A stretch of 64,000 bases of DNA from Nocardia sp. NBC_01503. Lineage in GTDB: Bacteria; Actinomycetota; Actinomycetes; Mycobacteriales; Mycobacteriaceae. The notes under the pieces were generated by a model that worked only from the letters and a program-made list of their open reading frames with translations, was not told the origin of the DNA and did not search any database. A program made the translations under genes and the position numbers. Every line of letters starts with the position of its first letter. Position 1 is the first letter of the stretch. This document shows, piece after piece, positions 17,240-25,367 of the stretch. The stretch is taken from NCBI RefSeq assembly GCF_036327755.1, contig NZ_CP109596.1, positions 3,038,001 to 3,102,000 on the forward strand. The letters are read 5' to 3'.

Positions 17240-17490
17240 CCACACTCCCAGCGACTTCACAGCCGGATGGATGCCCGTTCCGAGGTTGGCGGCGCACCAT
17301 TCACTTTGTCGAGCTCGCGCCTGGCGGTTGTCAGGTGACGGGGAACGGACACTGCCACCGCACTCCCACGCGGGTTCCGTTCCTCGTGAATCCCGGGCGG
17401 ATCTCGACGGTGGATTGCGCATGATTCACCTGTGCTGTCGGCGGCGTCCCGTCCCTCGCCGGGCGCCGTCGACGACACGAAATCAACCGG

Positions 17491-17946
17491 TCAGTACTCG
17501 TATTCGCGATTCCCCGTGAGATTGGGCAGCCGTCGGCGGCCCTCCGCCAATTCATGCGCCAGATGCTCATAGGCCAGGGCCAGTTCGGTGAGTCGAGTCG
17601 CCGCCTCGTGCATGGCCTCGTCCGGCGCCGAGGCCAGAGTCAGGTACGCCAGCGCCGAGAATTGCGCCAGCCGATCCACCACGGTGCCGACCGTCTCGGT
17701 GTGCAGGTGTGCGTCGCGCGCGGCTTTGGGCAGCTCCAGCGCGACCCACCGATCGATATCCAGCACCATGCGCGCCCGCTCATGATCGATATATCCGGTG
17801 GCCCCGGCCGCCGCGGTCAAGCGTCGCTCATGCAGATCCGCCAGTAATCCCGCGCAGCGCAGTACCGGATGTCGATCTTCGGGAGGCAGGCCGCGGCAGG
17901 CTTGCAGCAGCAGATGTTTCGGCGGGAGCAGAGGCACGGCGGCCAT
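17491..17946 (-). CDS. DUF4254-like hypothetical protein
   Basis: 151 predominantly helical residues from ATG 17946 (a GTG at 17985 would add 13). The spacing of HERRLTAAAGATGYIDHERARMVLDIDRWV resembles DUF4254 proteins found in Nocardia and mycobacteria. No catalytic motif or membrane segment is seen, so a cytoplasmic protein is likely. No function is assigned. It stands alone, upstream of the DeoR-type gene only by genome order. Confidence 0.6.
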   Translation of the reverse strand: MAAVPLLPPKHLLLQACRGLPPEDRHPVLRCAGLLADLHERRLTAAAGATGYIDHERARMVLDIDRWVALELPKAARDAHLHTETVGTVVDRLAQFSALAYLTLASAPDEAMHEAATRLTELALAYEHLAHELAEGRRRLPNLTGNREYEY

Positions 17947-18055
17947 ACTGCTACGCGAATATCTCCGATTGGCAACGGTATTCACCCGATCTGGCGCTTC
18001 ACGGCATGACGCGGCGTGTCATCCCAGCCGGTCGAGCGGCGAGCCGGGAGAGCGA

Positions 18056-18844
18056 TCAGACAAGATCGACGCGAACCCCCGCGGCTCGCAATGCCGCCAC
18101 GGCGTCGGCATCGGCGTCGGCATCGGTCACCAGCACGTGGATCTGCTCGATCGGGCAGATCCGAGCCAGGGCGGTCCGATGCAGCTTGTCCGAGGTCGCG
18201 ACCGCGATGACATGCTGTGCGCGCCGGACCATTTCGGCGTTCACCCCGGATTCGTCCAGGTGCGTGCACTGCGCGCCGCCCTCGACGGAGATGGCATTGA
18301 CGCCGAGAACCACGGTGTCCAAACGCAATTCGGCCAGTGAGCGCTCGGCCAGCGGGCCGTGCAGCTCATAGGATTCACGCCGCGCCATTCCGCCCAGGCA
18401 GATGGTGCGCAAATACGGTCGCAGTACCAGTTCGGCGGCGATATTCAGGGCATTGGTGACAATGGTCAGCCGCTCATCGGTGGCCGTGGCCAGATCCGGC
18501 CGGACCGCCAGCGCGCGGGCGACCGCCGTGGTGGTGGTGCCACCGTTCAACCCGACCACCGCGTGGGTACCGATAAGTCCGGCGGCGTGTTCGGCGATGC
18601 GCTGTTTGGCCTCATCGCCGTGCCGGTACCGCGCGGGCAGGTCGTAGGCGACCGAGGTCGCCACGATTCCGCCGTGTGTGCGGGTGGCCAACTGCTGCTC
18701 CGCCAGCGCGGTGAAGTCCCGGCGCACGGTGGCGGGGGAGACGCCGAGTCGTTCGGCCGCCTCCTCCACCGAGAGCCGCCCGGCTTCGGCGAGTAACTCC
18801 AGCAGCCGATTCCAGCGCATGGGTCGGTCAGCCGCGGCGGTCAC
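18056..18844 (-). CDS. DeoR/GlpR-type regulator of the amino-sugar island
   Basis: 262 residues. The DeoR HTH is LSVEEAAERLGVSPATVRRDF, followed by the sugar-phosphate sensor domain with VGLNGGTTTTAVARAL and VVLGVNAIS. GTG 18844 overlaps the permease stop (GTGA), so it is the last, translationally coupled gene of the importer operon. DeoR regulators typically respond to a phosphorylated sugar, here probably an intermediate of the catabolic genes at 21996-28446. Direct repeats at 21933-21971 are a candidate binding region. Confidence 0.87.
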   Translation of the reverse strand: MTAAADRPMRWNRLLELLAEAGRLSVEEAAERLGVSPATVRRDFTALAEQQLATRTHGGIVATSVAYDLPARYRHGDEAKQRIAEHAAGLIGTHAVVGLNGGTTTTAVARALAVRPDLATATDERLTIVTNALNIAAELVLRPYLRTICLGGMARRESYELHGPLAERSLAELRLDTVVLGVNAISVEGGAQCTHLDESGVNAEMVRRAQHVIAVATSDKLHRTALARICPIEQIHVLVTDADADADAVAALRAAGVRVDLV

Positions 18845-19731
18845 TTCACGCTTCCAGCGGTGAGACCTGCGACAAGACGTTTTTCGATTACGGCGAAGAG
18901 GATGACGACCGGCACGATACCGACCGTAGAGATGGCGAAGACGTATTGCCAAGCCGTGTCGTATTGGCCGATGAACTTGGTCAAGGCCACCGACAGCGGC
19001 TGATTCTCCGGGGTGGTCAGAATCACCAGGCTGGCGGCGAATTCGTTCCAGCAGGCCACCACGGTGAAGATGGTCGCGGTGACAATGCCGGGCCAGACCA
19101 GCGGCAGGCTCACCCGGGTCAGGATCTGCCAGCGGCTCAGCCCGTCCAGCTGCGCGGCCTCCTCGATCTCCACCGGGACCGAGGCGAAGAAGCTGTGCAG
19201 GATCCAGACGGCGAAGGAGAGATTGAAGGCCGAGTTCACCAGGATCATGGCCAGCCAGGTGTCATTGATGCCGAGGGTGAAGAACTCCCGGATCAACCCC
19301 GTCACCAGCACGGTGGGTTGCAGCATCTGGGTGATGAGCACCAGGCCCAGGAAGGCGATGCGGCCCGGAAACCGCCGTCGCGCAGTGTAATACGCGGCCG
19401 GAATGGCCACCAGCAGTACCAGCAGGGTCGCGGTGGTGGAGATGACGACGGTGCTGACCATATTGAACGACAGCGGGGTCTCCGGGGTGTTCCACATGGT
19501 GGAGTAGTTGTCCGGATGCCACTGCCGCGGCAGATAGGTCGGCGGGATATGCAGGATCTCGGCGCGTGATTTCAGCGAGCCCAGCAGCATCACGATGTAG
19601 GGGATGAGGAATACCGCCGCCAGCAGTACCCCCACCGCGGTCAGCTCCCAACGCCGCCGTTTATGCCGGGGCACACGGGATTCGGAGTCGGCTGGCGAAT
19701 CGTTCAGCGGTATGGGAATGGTCGTCGTCAT
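18841..19731 (-). CDS. Carbohydrate ABC transporter permease (MalG-like)
   Basis: 296 residues, six predicted membrane helices after a 30-residue cytoplasmic tail. The EAA loop is EIEEAAQLDGLSRWQILTRVSLPLVWPG. ATG 19731 overlaps the stop of the preceding permease (ATGA). It forms the heterodimeric pore with the 19728-20624 product. No ATP-binding protein is encoded nearby, so the importer probably borrows a general MsiK/UgpC-type ATPase encoded elsewhere, as many actinobacterial sugar importers do. Confidence 0.9.
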   Translation of the reverse strand: MTTTIPIPLNDSPADSESRVPRHKRRRWELTAVGVLLAAVFLIPYIVMLLGSLKSRAEILHIPPTYLPRQWHPDNYSTMWNTPETPLSFNMVSTVVISTTATLLVLLVAIPAAYYTARRRFPGRIAFLGLVLITQMLQPTVLVTGLIREFFTLGINDTWLAMILVNSAFNLSFAVWILHSFFASVPVEIEEAAQLDGLSRWQILTRVSLPLVWPGIVTATIFTVVACWNEFAASLVILTTPENQPLSVALTKFIGQYDTAWQYVFAISTVGIVPVVILFAVIEKRLVAGLTAGSVK

Positions 19732-20624
19732 GAATCCACCTGCTCGGTCGGGCGGACCACCTTCACATAGATCGCGATGATCACCACGATCAGCACGAAG
19801 TTCAGCACGCTCATCGCGGCCGCGGTATCGACCTGCTGATTCTGCCGAATCAGCTTGAAGGTCAAGGTCGTTGTGGTGTCGGCGGAGAATCCGGCGATAC
19901 TGCCGGTCAAGACCTGGAGAATCGGCAGCGAGTTGAACACGTTGATGATGTTGATAATGGCCGCCACCGCGATGGCCGGGCGCAGCTGCGGCAGGGTGAT
20001 GTACCGGTAGCGCTGCCACGAGTTCGCGCCGTCGACCCGGCCCGCCTCCTGTACCTCGGCCGGAATCGATTGCAGCCCGGCCAGAATCGTGTACGTGGTG
20101 AACGGGATGGAGACGAAGACGCCGACCACCACGGCCACCACGAACGCCGGTCCCGGCTGTTTGGTGAAGCCGTAGCCGCGATCGAGCAGCCCGATATCGA
20201 CCAGGAATCGATTGGCGATGCCGACATCCGGATCCAGCATGTAGTAGAAGATGGTCGTGGTCATCACCACCGATGCCGCCCACGGCACCAGAATCGCCAT
20301 GCGCACCGCGGTCCGGCCCGGGAACTCCTTGTTCAGGAACTGCGCCAGCGCCGCCGAGAGCAGCAGCGTCAAGCCGACCACCGCGACCACCCAGATCACC
20401 GTGTGCGCCAGGATCGGCCCGAGCTCCGGAATGGCGAAGAGCCTGCGGTAGTTGGCGAATCCGGCCGGACCCTGGTCCTGCCCGTACGGGCTCAGCGCCC
20501 TGGTGCTGGTCCAGAGCATGTATCCGGCCGGGAAGACCACGATCGCCGCGATCAGCACCAGCACCGGGCCGATCCACGGCAGGGCGGCCAGCCCCGCCGT
20601 GAATCGTGTTGTGCGCCTGCTCAA
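19728..20624 (-). CDS. Carbohydrate ABC transporter permease (MalF-like)
   Basis: 298 residues, six membrane helices; EAA loop EVQEAGRVDGANSWQRYRYI. TTG 20624 overlaps the binding-protein stop (TTGA); readings from further upstream run into the binding-protein gene out of frame. Partner of the MalG-like permease. Confidence 0.88.
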   Translation of the reverse strand: MSRRTTRFTAGLAALPWIGPVLVLIAAIVVFPAGYMLWTSTRALSPYGQDQGPAGFANYRRLFAIPELGPILAHTVIWVVAVVGLTLLLSAALAQFLNKEFPGRTAVRMAILVPWAASVVMTTTIFYYMLDPDVGIANRFLVDIGLLDRGYGFTKQPGPAFVVAVVVGVFVSIPFTTYTILAGLQSIPAEVQEAGRVDGANSWQRYRYITLPQLRPAIAVAAIINIINVFNSLPILQVLTGSIAGFSADTTTTLTFKLIRQNQQVDTAAAMSVLNFVLIVVIIAIYVKVVRPTEQVDS

Positions 20625-21874
20625 CTCGCCGCCTGTGTGATCTTCTTCAGCACATCGGCCGGATCCGCGCCCTGGGCGATGGTGCCCATCTGCTGTTTGA
20701 TCGCGCCCTGCACCGCACCCCACTTGGGATTGTTGCTCGGGTAGAACTTGGCGACCGGGAGGGTGGCGGAGAAGATCTTGGTCACCGGATCGTCGGCCAG
20801 GACCGTGACCGCGCTCTTGGTGATCGGAATGAAGTGCTCGTTCTTGACGAAGTTGGCGTACACGTCCGCGGTATAGAAGTAGTCGATGAACTTCCTGATC
20901 GCGTCCTGCTTCTTGCCGTCCTTCTTGAACGCCATCAGATGATCGGCCACGCCGAGCGTGACGGGTGTGCCGGTCTCGGTGGGCGTGGGCGCGGTGGCGT
21001 ACTTCAGCGCCGGGTTCTTATCGCTGATCATGCCGATCACCGGCGGCAGGCCCTCGATCATGCCGATCTTGCCCTGGATGAAGGAGTTGATCACATCCTT
21101 GCGATCGGTCGCGCCCGGATTCGGCTGTGTCACACCGGCGTTGGCGATGGCCTGCATGGCCTTCACGCCGTTCAGGTTCTGCGGGGTGTCGATGGTGAGA
21201 TTGCTGCCGTCGGACCAGTTGCCGCCCGCGCCGAAGGTCCAGATGGAGGTCTCGCCCTGCGACTCCTCACTGCCCAGGGGTAGCCCGTAACCGGAGACGC
21301 CGTTGCCGAGCGCCTGGATCTTCTTGGCGTCGTCGGTCAGCTCCGCCCAGGTCTTGGGTGGGGTGGTGATACCGGCCTGCTCGAAGAGGTCCGAGTTGTA
21401 GAACAGCGTGCGGGTGGAGGCGAACAGCGGTAGCGCCCACTGGGTTCCGTCGATGGTGGCGTTCTGCGCGAAGGCGGGCTGGATATCGGCCAGGGTGGAG
21501 TCCGAGGCGATCTCCTTGGCCGTGTAGAGCAGTTTGTCCTTGGCGAAGGTGGAGTAGGCGTCGATATTCAGGATGTCCGGGGTGCTGGACTGCGACTGCA
21601 GTTTGGTGCGCACCACGTCATTGATGTTGTTCCAGGATTCGATCTGCAGGTCGACCTTGATATCGGGATTCTTGTCGTGGAATCCGGAGATGATCGCGTC
21701 CCACAGGGCCTTGGTGCCGTGTGCGCCATCGCTGTAGGAGGGGACCAGCATCTTGATGGTGTTCGGATCGTTGTCGTCCGAGCTCTTCGACCCGAAGCCG
21801 CAGGAGGAGGCGGCGAGCACCGCCGCGGTGAGCACCGCTACACCGGTGAGAGTCCGTTGGAGACGTCTTTTCAC
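20621..21874 (-). CDS. Sugar ABC transporter substrate-binding lipoprotein
   Basis: 417 residues, family 1 extracellular solute-binding protein. The signal peptide ends in the lipobox LAASS-C25. Typical segments are GTQWALPLFASTRTLFYNSDLFEQAG and the late FIDYFYTADVYANFVK. GTG 21874 follows AAAGG by eight bases; an upstream GTG at 21895 lacks a site. First gene of the four-gene minus-strand operon. The substrate is inferred to be an N-acetylated hexosamine or an oligosaccharide containing it, from the divergent catabolic genes. Confidence 0.9.
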   Translation of the reverse strand: MKRRLQRTLTGVAVLTAAVLAASSCGFGSKSSDDNDPNTIKMLVPSYSDGAHGTKALWDAIISGFHDKNPDIKVDLQIESWNNINDVVRTKLQSQSSTPDILNIDAYSTFAKDKLLYTAKEIASDSTLADIQPAFAQNATIDGTQWALPLFASTRTLFYNSDLFEQAGITTPPKTWAELTDDAKKIQALGNGVSGYGLPLGSEESQGETSIWTFGAGGNWSDGSNLTIDTPQNLNGVKAMQAIANAGVTQPNPGATDRKDVINSFIQGKIGMIEGLPPVIGMISDKNPALKYATAPTPTETGTPVTLGVADHLMAFKKDGKKQDAIRKFIDYFYTADVYANFVKNEHFIPITKSAVTVLADDPVTKIFSATLPVAKFYPSNNPKWGAVQGAIKQQMGTIAQGADPADVLKKITQAAS

Positions 21875-21932
21875 TTGTCGAACCTTTCGATACACACACC
21901 CGGGCCAAAGGGAGGATGATGAGGTCGACCGG

Positions 21933-21971
21933 GTGATCGTTGTCGAATCTAACCCAGCCGTGATCGATTGT
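21933..21971. promoter_or_regulatory. Candidate DeoR binding region between divergent sugar operons
   Basis: GTGATCGTTGT (21933) and GTGATCGATTGT (21960) form a direct repeat with starts 27 bases apart in the 121-base gap between the importer and the agaS-like gene. Repeated sites are typical for DeoR regulators. The repeat is seen; the binding is inferred. Confidence 0.4.
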
Positions 21972-21995
21972 GACTACTTTGGCTGTAAATTTGAC

Positions 21996-22940
21996 ATGAA
22001 CGATCACTGGGCGCACGCTGGGCTGGTGCTGCCCTCCGCCGAACAAACCCCAGCCACTTTCCTTGCCACCGAGATCGCCTCCCAGCCCGACAATTGGGCG
22101 CGAGCACAATCGATCGCCGCCCGAAATCGCGCACTACTGCCCGGCATCGGTGAGCGCGTGGCCGCGATAGGTTGCGGTACATCACTTTTCATGGCCCGCG
22201 CGTACGCCGCCCGGCGCGAGCTCGCCGGCTACGGTCCGACCGACGCCTGGCCCGCCGGGCAGCTTCCGGGCGGCCGCCACTACGACCGCTACGTGGTGAT
22301 CTGCCGCTCCGGCACCACCACCGAGGTGATCGAGGCGCTGCGCGCACTGCCCGCGTCGACACCGCGCACGATCATCTGCTCGAGTCCGGGCACACCCGTA
22401 CTCGCACTGGGTGATTCGATCCTGATCGACGAGGTGGACGAACGCTCGGTGGTGCAGACCCGCTTCGCCACCACCACCCTGGCGATTCTGCGCTGGAGCC
22501 TGGGCGAGGACCTCACCCCGGTGATCGCGCAGGCCCGCGCGGTACTCGCCGAGGATCCGGCCGAATCGCTCGCCGCGGTGCGCCGCGCCGACCAGATCAC
22601 CTTCACCGGAATGGGATTCGCGGCCGCCCTTTCCGATGAGGCCGCGCTCAAACTGCGTGAATCCTGCCAATCCTGGACCGAGTCCTACCTGGCCACCGAG
22701 TATCGGCACGGGCCGATCAGCATTGCCGCGCCCGGCCGCGCGGTCTGGGCCTTCGGTCCGCTGCTGCCCGGTTTCGCCGCCGATATCGCCGCCACCGGCG
22801 CACACTTGGAACACCGCGAGATCGATCCGATGGCGGATCTGGTTCGGGTGCACCGGCTCTGCGTATTGCGTGCGGCCGATCTCGGGCTGGATCCCGATCA
22901 TCCGCGTAGCCTGACTCGCTCAGTGGTTCTCGATTCCTGA
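21996..22940 (+). CDS. agaS: SIS-domain sugar isomerase/deaminase, AgaS-like
   Basis: 314 residues with two sugar-isomerase (SIS) domains: VAAIGCGTSLFMARAYAARR and YVVICRSGTTTEVIEAL in the first, ITFTGMGFAAALSDEAALKL and TEYRHGP in the second. There is no glutaminase domain, so it is a catabolic deaminase/isomerase rather than GlmS. With NagA, PfkB and class II aldolase downstream, conversion of galactosamine-6-P to tagatose-6-P is the best fit; glucosamine-6-P to fructose-6-P is the alternative. ATG 21996 lacks a clear ribosome site, so a leaderless transcript is possible. Confidence 0.8.
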   Translation: MNDHWAHAGLVLPSAEQTPATFLATEIASQPDNWARAQSIAARNRALLPGIGERVAAIGCGTSLFMARAYAARRELAGYGPTDAWPAGQLPGGRHYDRYVVICRSGTTTEVIEALRALPASTPRTIICSSPGTPVLALGDSILIDEVDERSVVQTRFATTTLAILRWSLGEDLTPVIAQARAVLAEDPAESLAAVRRADQITFTGMGFAAALSDEAALKLRESCQSWTESYLATEYRHGPISIAAPGRAVWAFGPLLPGFAADIAATGAHLEHREIDPMADLVRVHRLCVLRAADLGLDPDHPRSLTRSVVLDS

Positions 22941-22972
22941 GCAGTCCAAGATTTCCTGAGCGGAGCCCGATC

Positions 22973-23911
22973 ATGAACCTGCAACCCGTCATCGGACTCG
23001 GCGCGGACGCGCTCGTACTCGGCCTGGACGTCGGCGGCACCACCATAAAAGCCGAGATCACCGATGCCGCGGGCGCGGTACTGACCGCCGGGGATCAGCC
23101 CACCCCGCGCGGTGCGGCGGCCTTCGACGCCATGCTGGAGCTCGGAGATGCCCTGCTGGACAAGCTCTCCGAGACCGAACGGGCACGGGTGCAGCGGGCG
23201 GCGGTGCTACTGCCCGGCGTGGTCGACACCGCCAACTCCATCGCGGTGTTCAGCGCCAATATCGGCTGGCGCGATATCGAGGTGGGTTCACGCTTCACCG
23301 ACCGGTGGGGCATGCCGGTACTGCTCGAGCATGATGTCGCCGCCGCCGGCTGGGCGGAGTGGCGCTTCGGTGCGGGCAATGACCGGCAGTCGGTCTGCGT
23401 GGTGATCATCGGCACCGGAATCAGCGGAACGCTCTCCGTCGGTGGACGATTCGTGCGCGGTGCGATCGGCCAGGCCGGCGAATACGGCCATATCTCGGTG
23501 CGCCGGGGCGGGCTGCCCTGCCCGTGCGGCAATACCGGATGTGTGGAGACCGTGGCCTCGGCCGCCGCCATCGCCCGCGCCTACACTCGGCGCACCGATA
23601 TCGAATGTGACAGCGCCGCAATGGTGTTCGATCGGATCGGTCATGACGAGGACGCCCGTGCCGTGGTCGCGGAAGCCGTCGACGCCCTCGCCGACGGCCT
23701 ACTCGGTGTCATCCACGCCGTCTGCCCCGAACGCATAGTGCTCGGCGGCGGCCTGGCGGGTGCGGGGGACGCCCTCGCCCAACCCCTGCACCGCGCCCTC
23801 ACCGACCGCCTGCGCGTGGTCCCCGTCCCCGAGGTGGTCATCGGAGCCTTCGGCGCGCGTGCGGGACTCACCGGAGCGGCGCTCTTCGCCAGGTACGGGG
23901 TGCTGGCATGA
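22973..23911 (+). CDS. ROK-family sugar kinase
   Basis: 312 residues. N-terminal phosphate motif LGLDVGGTTIKAEITD; ROK zinc motif C183-P-C185-GNTG-C190 with the preceding EYGHISV His; and no HTH, so it is a kinase rather than a repressor. It likely phosphorylates the imported N-acetylhexosamine (GalNAc or GlcNAc) at C6, first step of the plus-strand pathway. It begins 32 bases after agaS. It is followed by 223 bases of repeats before nagA. Confidence 0.88.
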   Translation: MNLQPVIGLGADALVLGLDVGGTTIKAEITDAAGAVLTAGDQPTPRGAAAFDAMLELGDALLDKLSETERARVQRAAVLLPGVVDTANSIAVFSANIGWRDIEVGSRFTDRWGMPVLLEHDVAAAGWAEWRFGAGNDRQSVCVVIIGTGISGTLSVGGRFVRGAIGQAGEYGHISVRRGGLPCPCGNTGCVETVASAAAIARAYTRRTDIECDSAAMVFDRIGHDEDARAVVAEAVDALADGLLGVIHAVCPERIVLGGGLAGAGDALAQPLHRALTDRLRVVPVPEVVIGAFGARAGLTGAALFARYGVLA

Positions 23912-24012
23912 GCGCCGCACACCGACGGGCGTCCGCCCCCGCCCCGGGCCGCGCACCCCTGCTCGGCCGGGCGCGCGCATTACCCCGCGTCGCTCCGGCG
24001 CGCCCGCACCGC

Positions 24013-24054
24013 GTCGCTCGGTCGCGTTCACCCTTTGTCGCTCGGTCGCGTTCA
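24013..24054. repeat. Short tandem repeat in the gap between ROK kinase and nagA
   Basis: GTCGCTCGGTCGCGTTCA occurs twice (24013-24030 and 24037-24054), with a partial third CGCGTCGCTCCGG just before. The gap 23912-24134 contains only this repeat and the hairpin repeat at 24084. A 76-codon reading that spans it is built from these repeats and is not accepted as a gene. Confidence 0.6.
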
Positions 24055-24083
24055 TCCGTCGGTATCTCGGCGTGCCCGCCCGT

Positions 24084-24116
24084 CGTCATCCCGGCGTGTT
24101 TTTGGCCGGGATCCAC
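24084..24116. repeat. Dispersed hairpin repeat, inverted copy
   Basis: CGTCATCCCGGC-GTGTTTTT-GGCCGGGATCCAC is the reverse complement of the copy at 7915. It ends 18 bases before the nagA ATG, so transcription of nagA from the upstream operon would pass through the hairpin. Confidence 0.75.
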
Positions 24117-24134
24117 CGAACTGGGAGCAACACG

Positions 24135-25367
24135 ATGAGCCGGTCGAGGAGCCGCACGCGTCGTAGCGCCGAAGTCCAGGGCGAGACGCGCGTCGCCGGG
24201 CCGGATTTCGGGGTCGACGCGGGAGTGCATATTCGCGGGCGGATCTTCTCGCCCAGCCATGTCGTCGAGGACGGGGTGGTCTCGGTCCTGGGGGAGCGGA
24301 TCATCGCCGTGCGCACGAATGAGCAATGGACGGTGACACATCCGGGTTCGGGGGAGCTGCCGTTCGAGGGGATGCTGCTGCCGGGGCTGGTGGATATCCA
24401 CGTGCACGGCGGGGCCGGACATCGATTCGACACGGTGGATCAGGCCGATGCCGCCGGCGCGGCGGCGTATCACCGGTCGCGGGGGAGCACCACCGTGCTC
24501 GCCGGAATCGTCACCGCCGAACCCGAGGATATGGTGGCGCAGGTCGCCGCGCTGCGGGAGCTCGCCGATGACGGGGTGATCGGCGGGATCTACGCCGAAG
24601 GCCCCTTTCTCTCCGAGACCCGCTGCGGTGCACAGGATCCGCGCTATCTCACCGATCCGGATCCGAAGTTCACCCGGCGCTTGATCGAGGCGGCGGGCGG
24701 GCATCTGCGGATTATGGCCCTGGCGCCCGAAAGGGACGGCTTCGAGACCGTGGCCCGGTTGCTGGTCGATCACGGTGTGACCGTCTCGCTCGGTCACACC
24801 GATGCGGAGTTCGGCGTGTTCCGGGATGCCATGCGGCCCATCGGTTTCGCGAGTTCGGTCACTCATCTGGCCAATGGCATGCGGCCGATGCATCATCGCG
24901 CCGCGGGGCCGGTCGCCGCCGCGGTCGCCGCTGCCGCGCGCGGGCACGCCACGGTGGAGCTCATCGGTGATGGCGTTCACGTCGACTCCGGTTTCGGGGC
25001 ACTGGTTTTCGCCGCCGCACCCGAGCGGGTCGCCCTCATCACCGATGCCATGGCCGCCGCCGGAATGCCCGACGGCGATTATCGTCTCGGCCCACAGGAG
25101 GTGCGGGTCTCCGGTGGGGTCGCACGGGTGGCGAGCGGATCCATCGCCGGTGGCACCTCGCACCTGCTGCGATGTCTGACCTGGGCGGTCCGCGAATGCG
25201 ATGTGTCCCTGGCGGATTCGGTCCGCGCGGCCACCATGACACCGGCCGCCACCGCCGGACTCGCCGATATCGGGGATATTCGACCCGGCGGCTGTGCCGA
25301 CCTGATCGCCGTCGATGACGACTTCGGACTACGGCGCGTATTGCATCGCGGGAAGTGGCTGTCTTGA
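24135..25367 (+). CDS. nagA: N-acetylhexosamine-6-phosphate deacetylase NagA
   Basis: 410 residues, amidohydrolase fold. Metal and catalytic positions are visible: DIHVHGG; the EGPF Glu ligand; SLGHTDA; THLANGM; and the catalytic Asp in LITDAMAAAG. Where most NagA proteins read K-G-A-H-x-P after EGPF, this one has C-G-A-Q-D-P, which may tune substrate choice. It removes acetate from GlcNAc-6-P or GalNAc-6-P. ATG 24135 has GGGAG upstream. Its stop overlaps the next start (TTGA). A 25-residue basic N-terminal tail is extra. Confidence 0.9.
   Translation: MSRSRSRTRRSAEVQGETRVAGPDFGVDAGVHIRGRIFSPSHVVEDGVVSVLGERIIAVRTNEQWTVTHPGSGELPFEGMLLPGLVDIHVHGGAGHRFDTVDQADAAGAAAYHRSRGSTTVLAGIVTAEPEDMVAQVAALRELADDGVIGGIYAEGPFLSETRCGAQDPRYLTDPDPKFTRRLIEAAGGHLRIMALAPERDGFETVARLLVDHGVTVSLGHTDAEFGVFRDAMRPIGFASSVTHLANGMRPMHHRAAGPVAAAVAAAARGHATVELIGDGVHVDSGFGALVFAAAPERVALITDAMAAAGMPDGDYRLGPQEVRVSGGVARVASGSIAGGTSHLLRCLTWAVRECDVSLADSVRAATMTPAATAGLADIGDIRPGGCADLIAVDDDFGLRRVLHRGKWLS

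Noticed and set aside
17240..17490. Small gene after the DNA ligase
   Set aside because: Short frames exist on both strands but none has a ribosome site or a composition unlike shadow frames.
18017..18050. Another copy of the GCCGGGATGACG hairpin repeat
   Set aside because: TCATCCCAGCCGG...GCGAGCCGGGAG has only partial similarity and a different spacing.
23908..24138. 76-codon frame starting in an ATGA overlap with the ROK kinase stop
   Set aside because: It consists of tandem repeats and the dispersed hairpin repeat, and has Arg/Pro/Ser low-complexity sequence.
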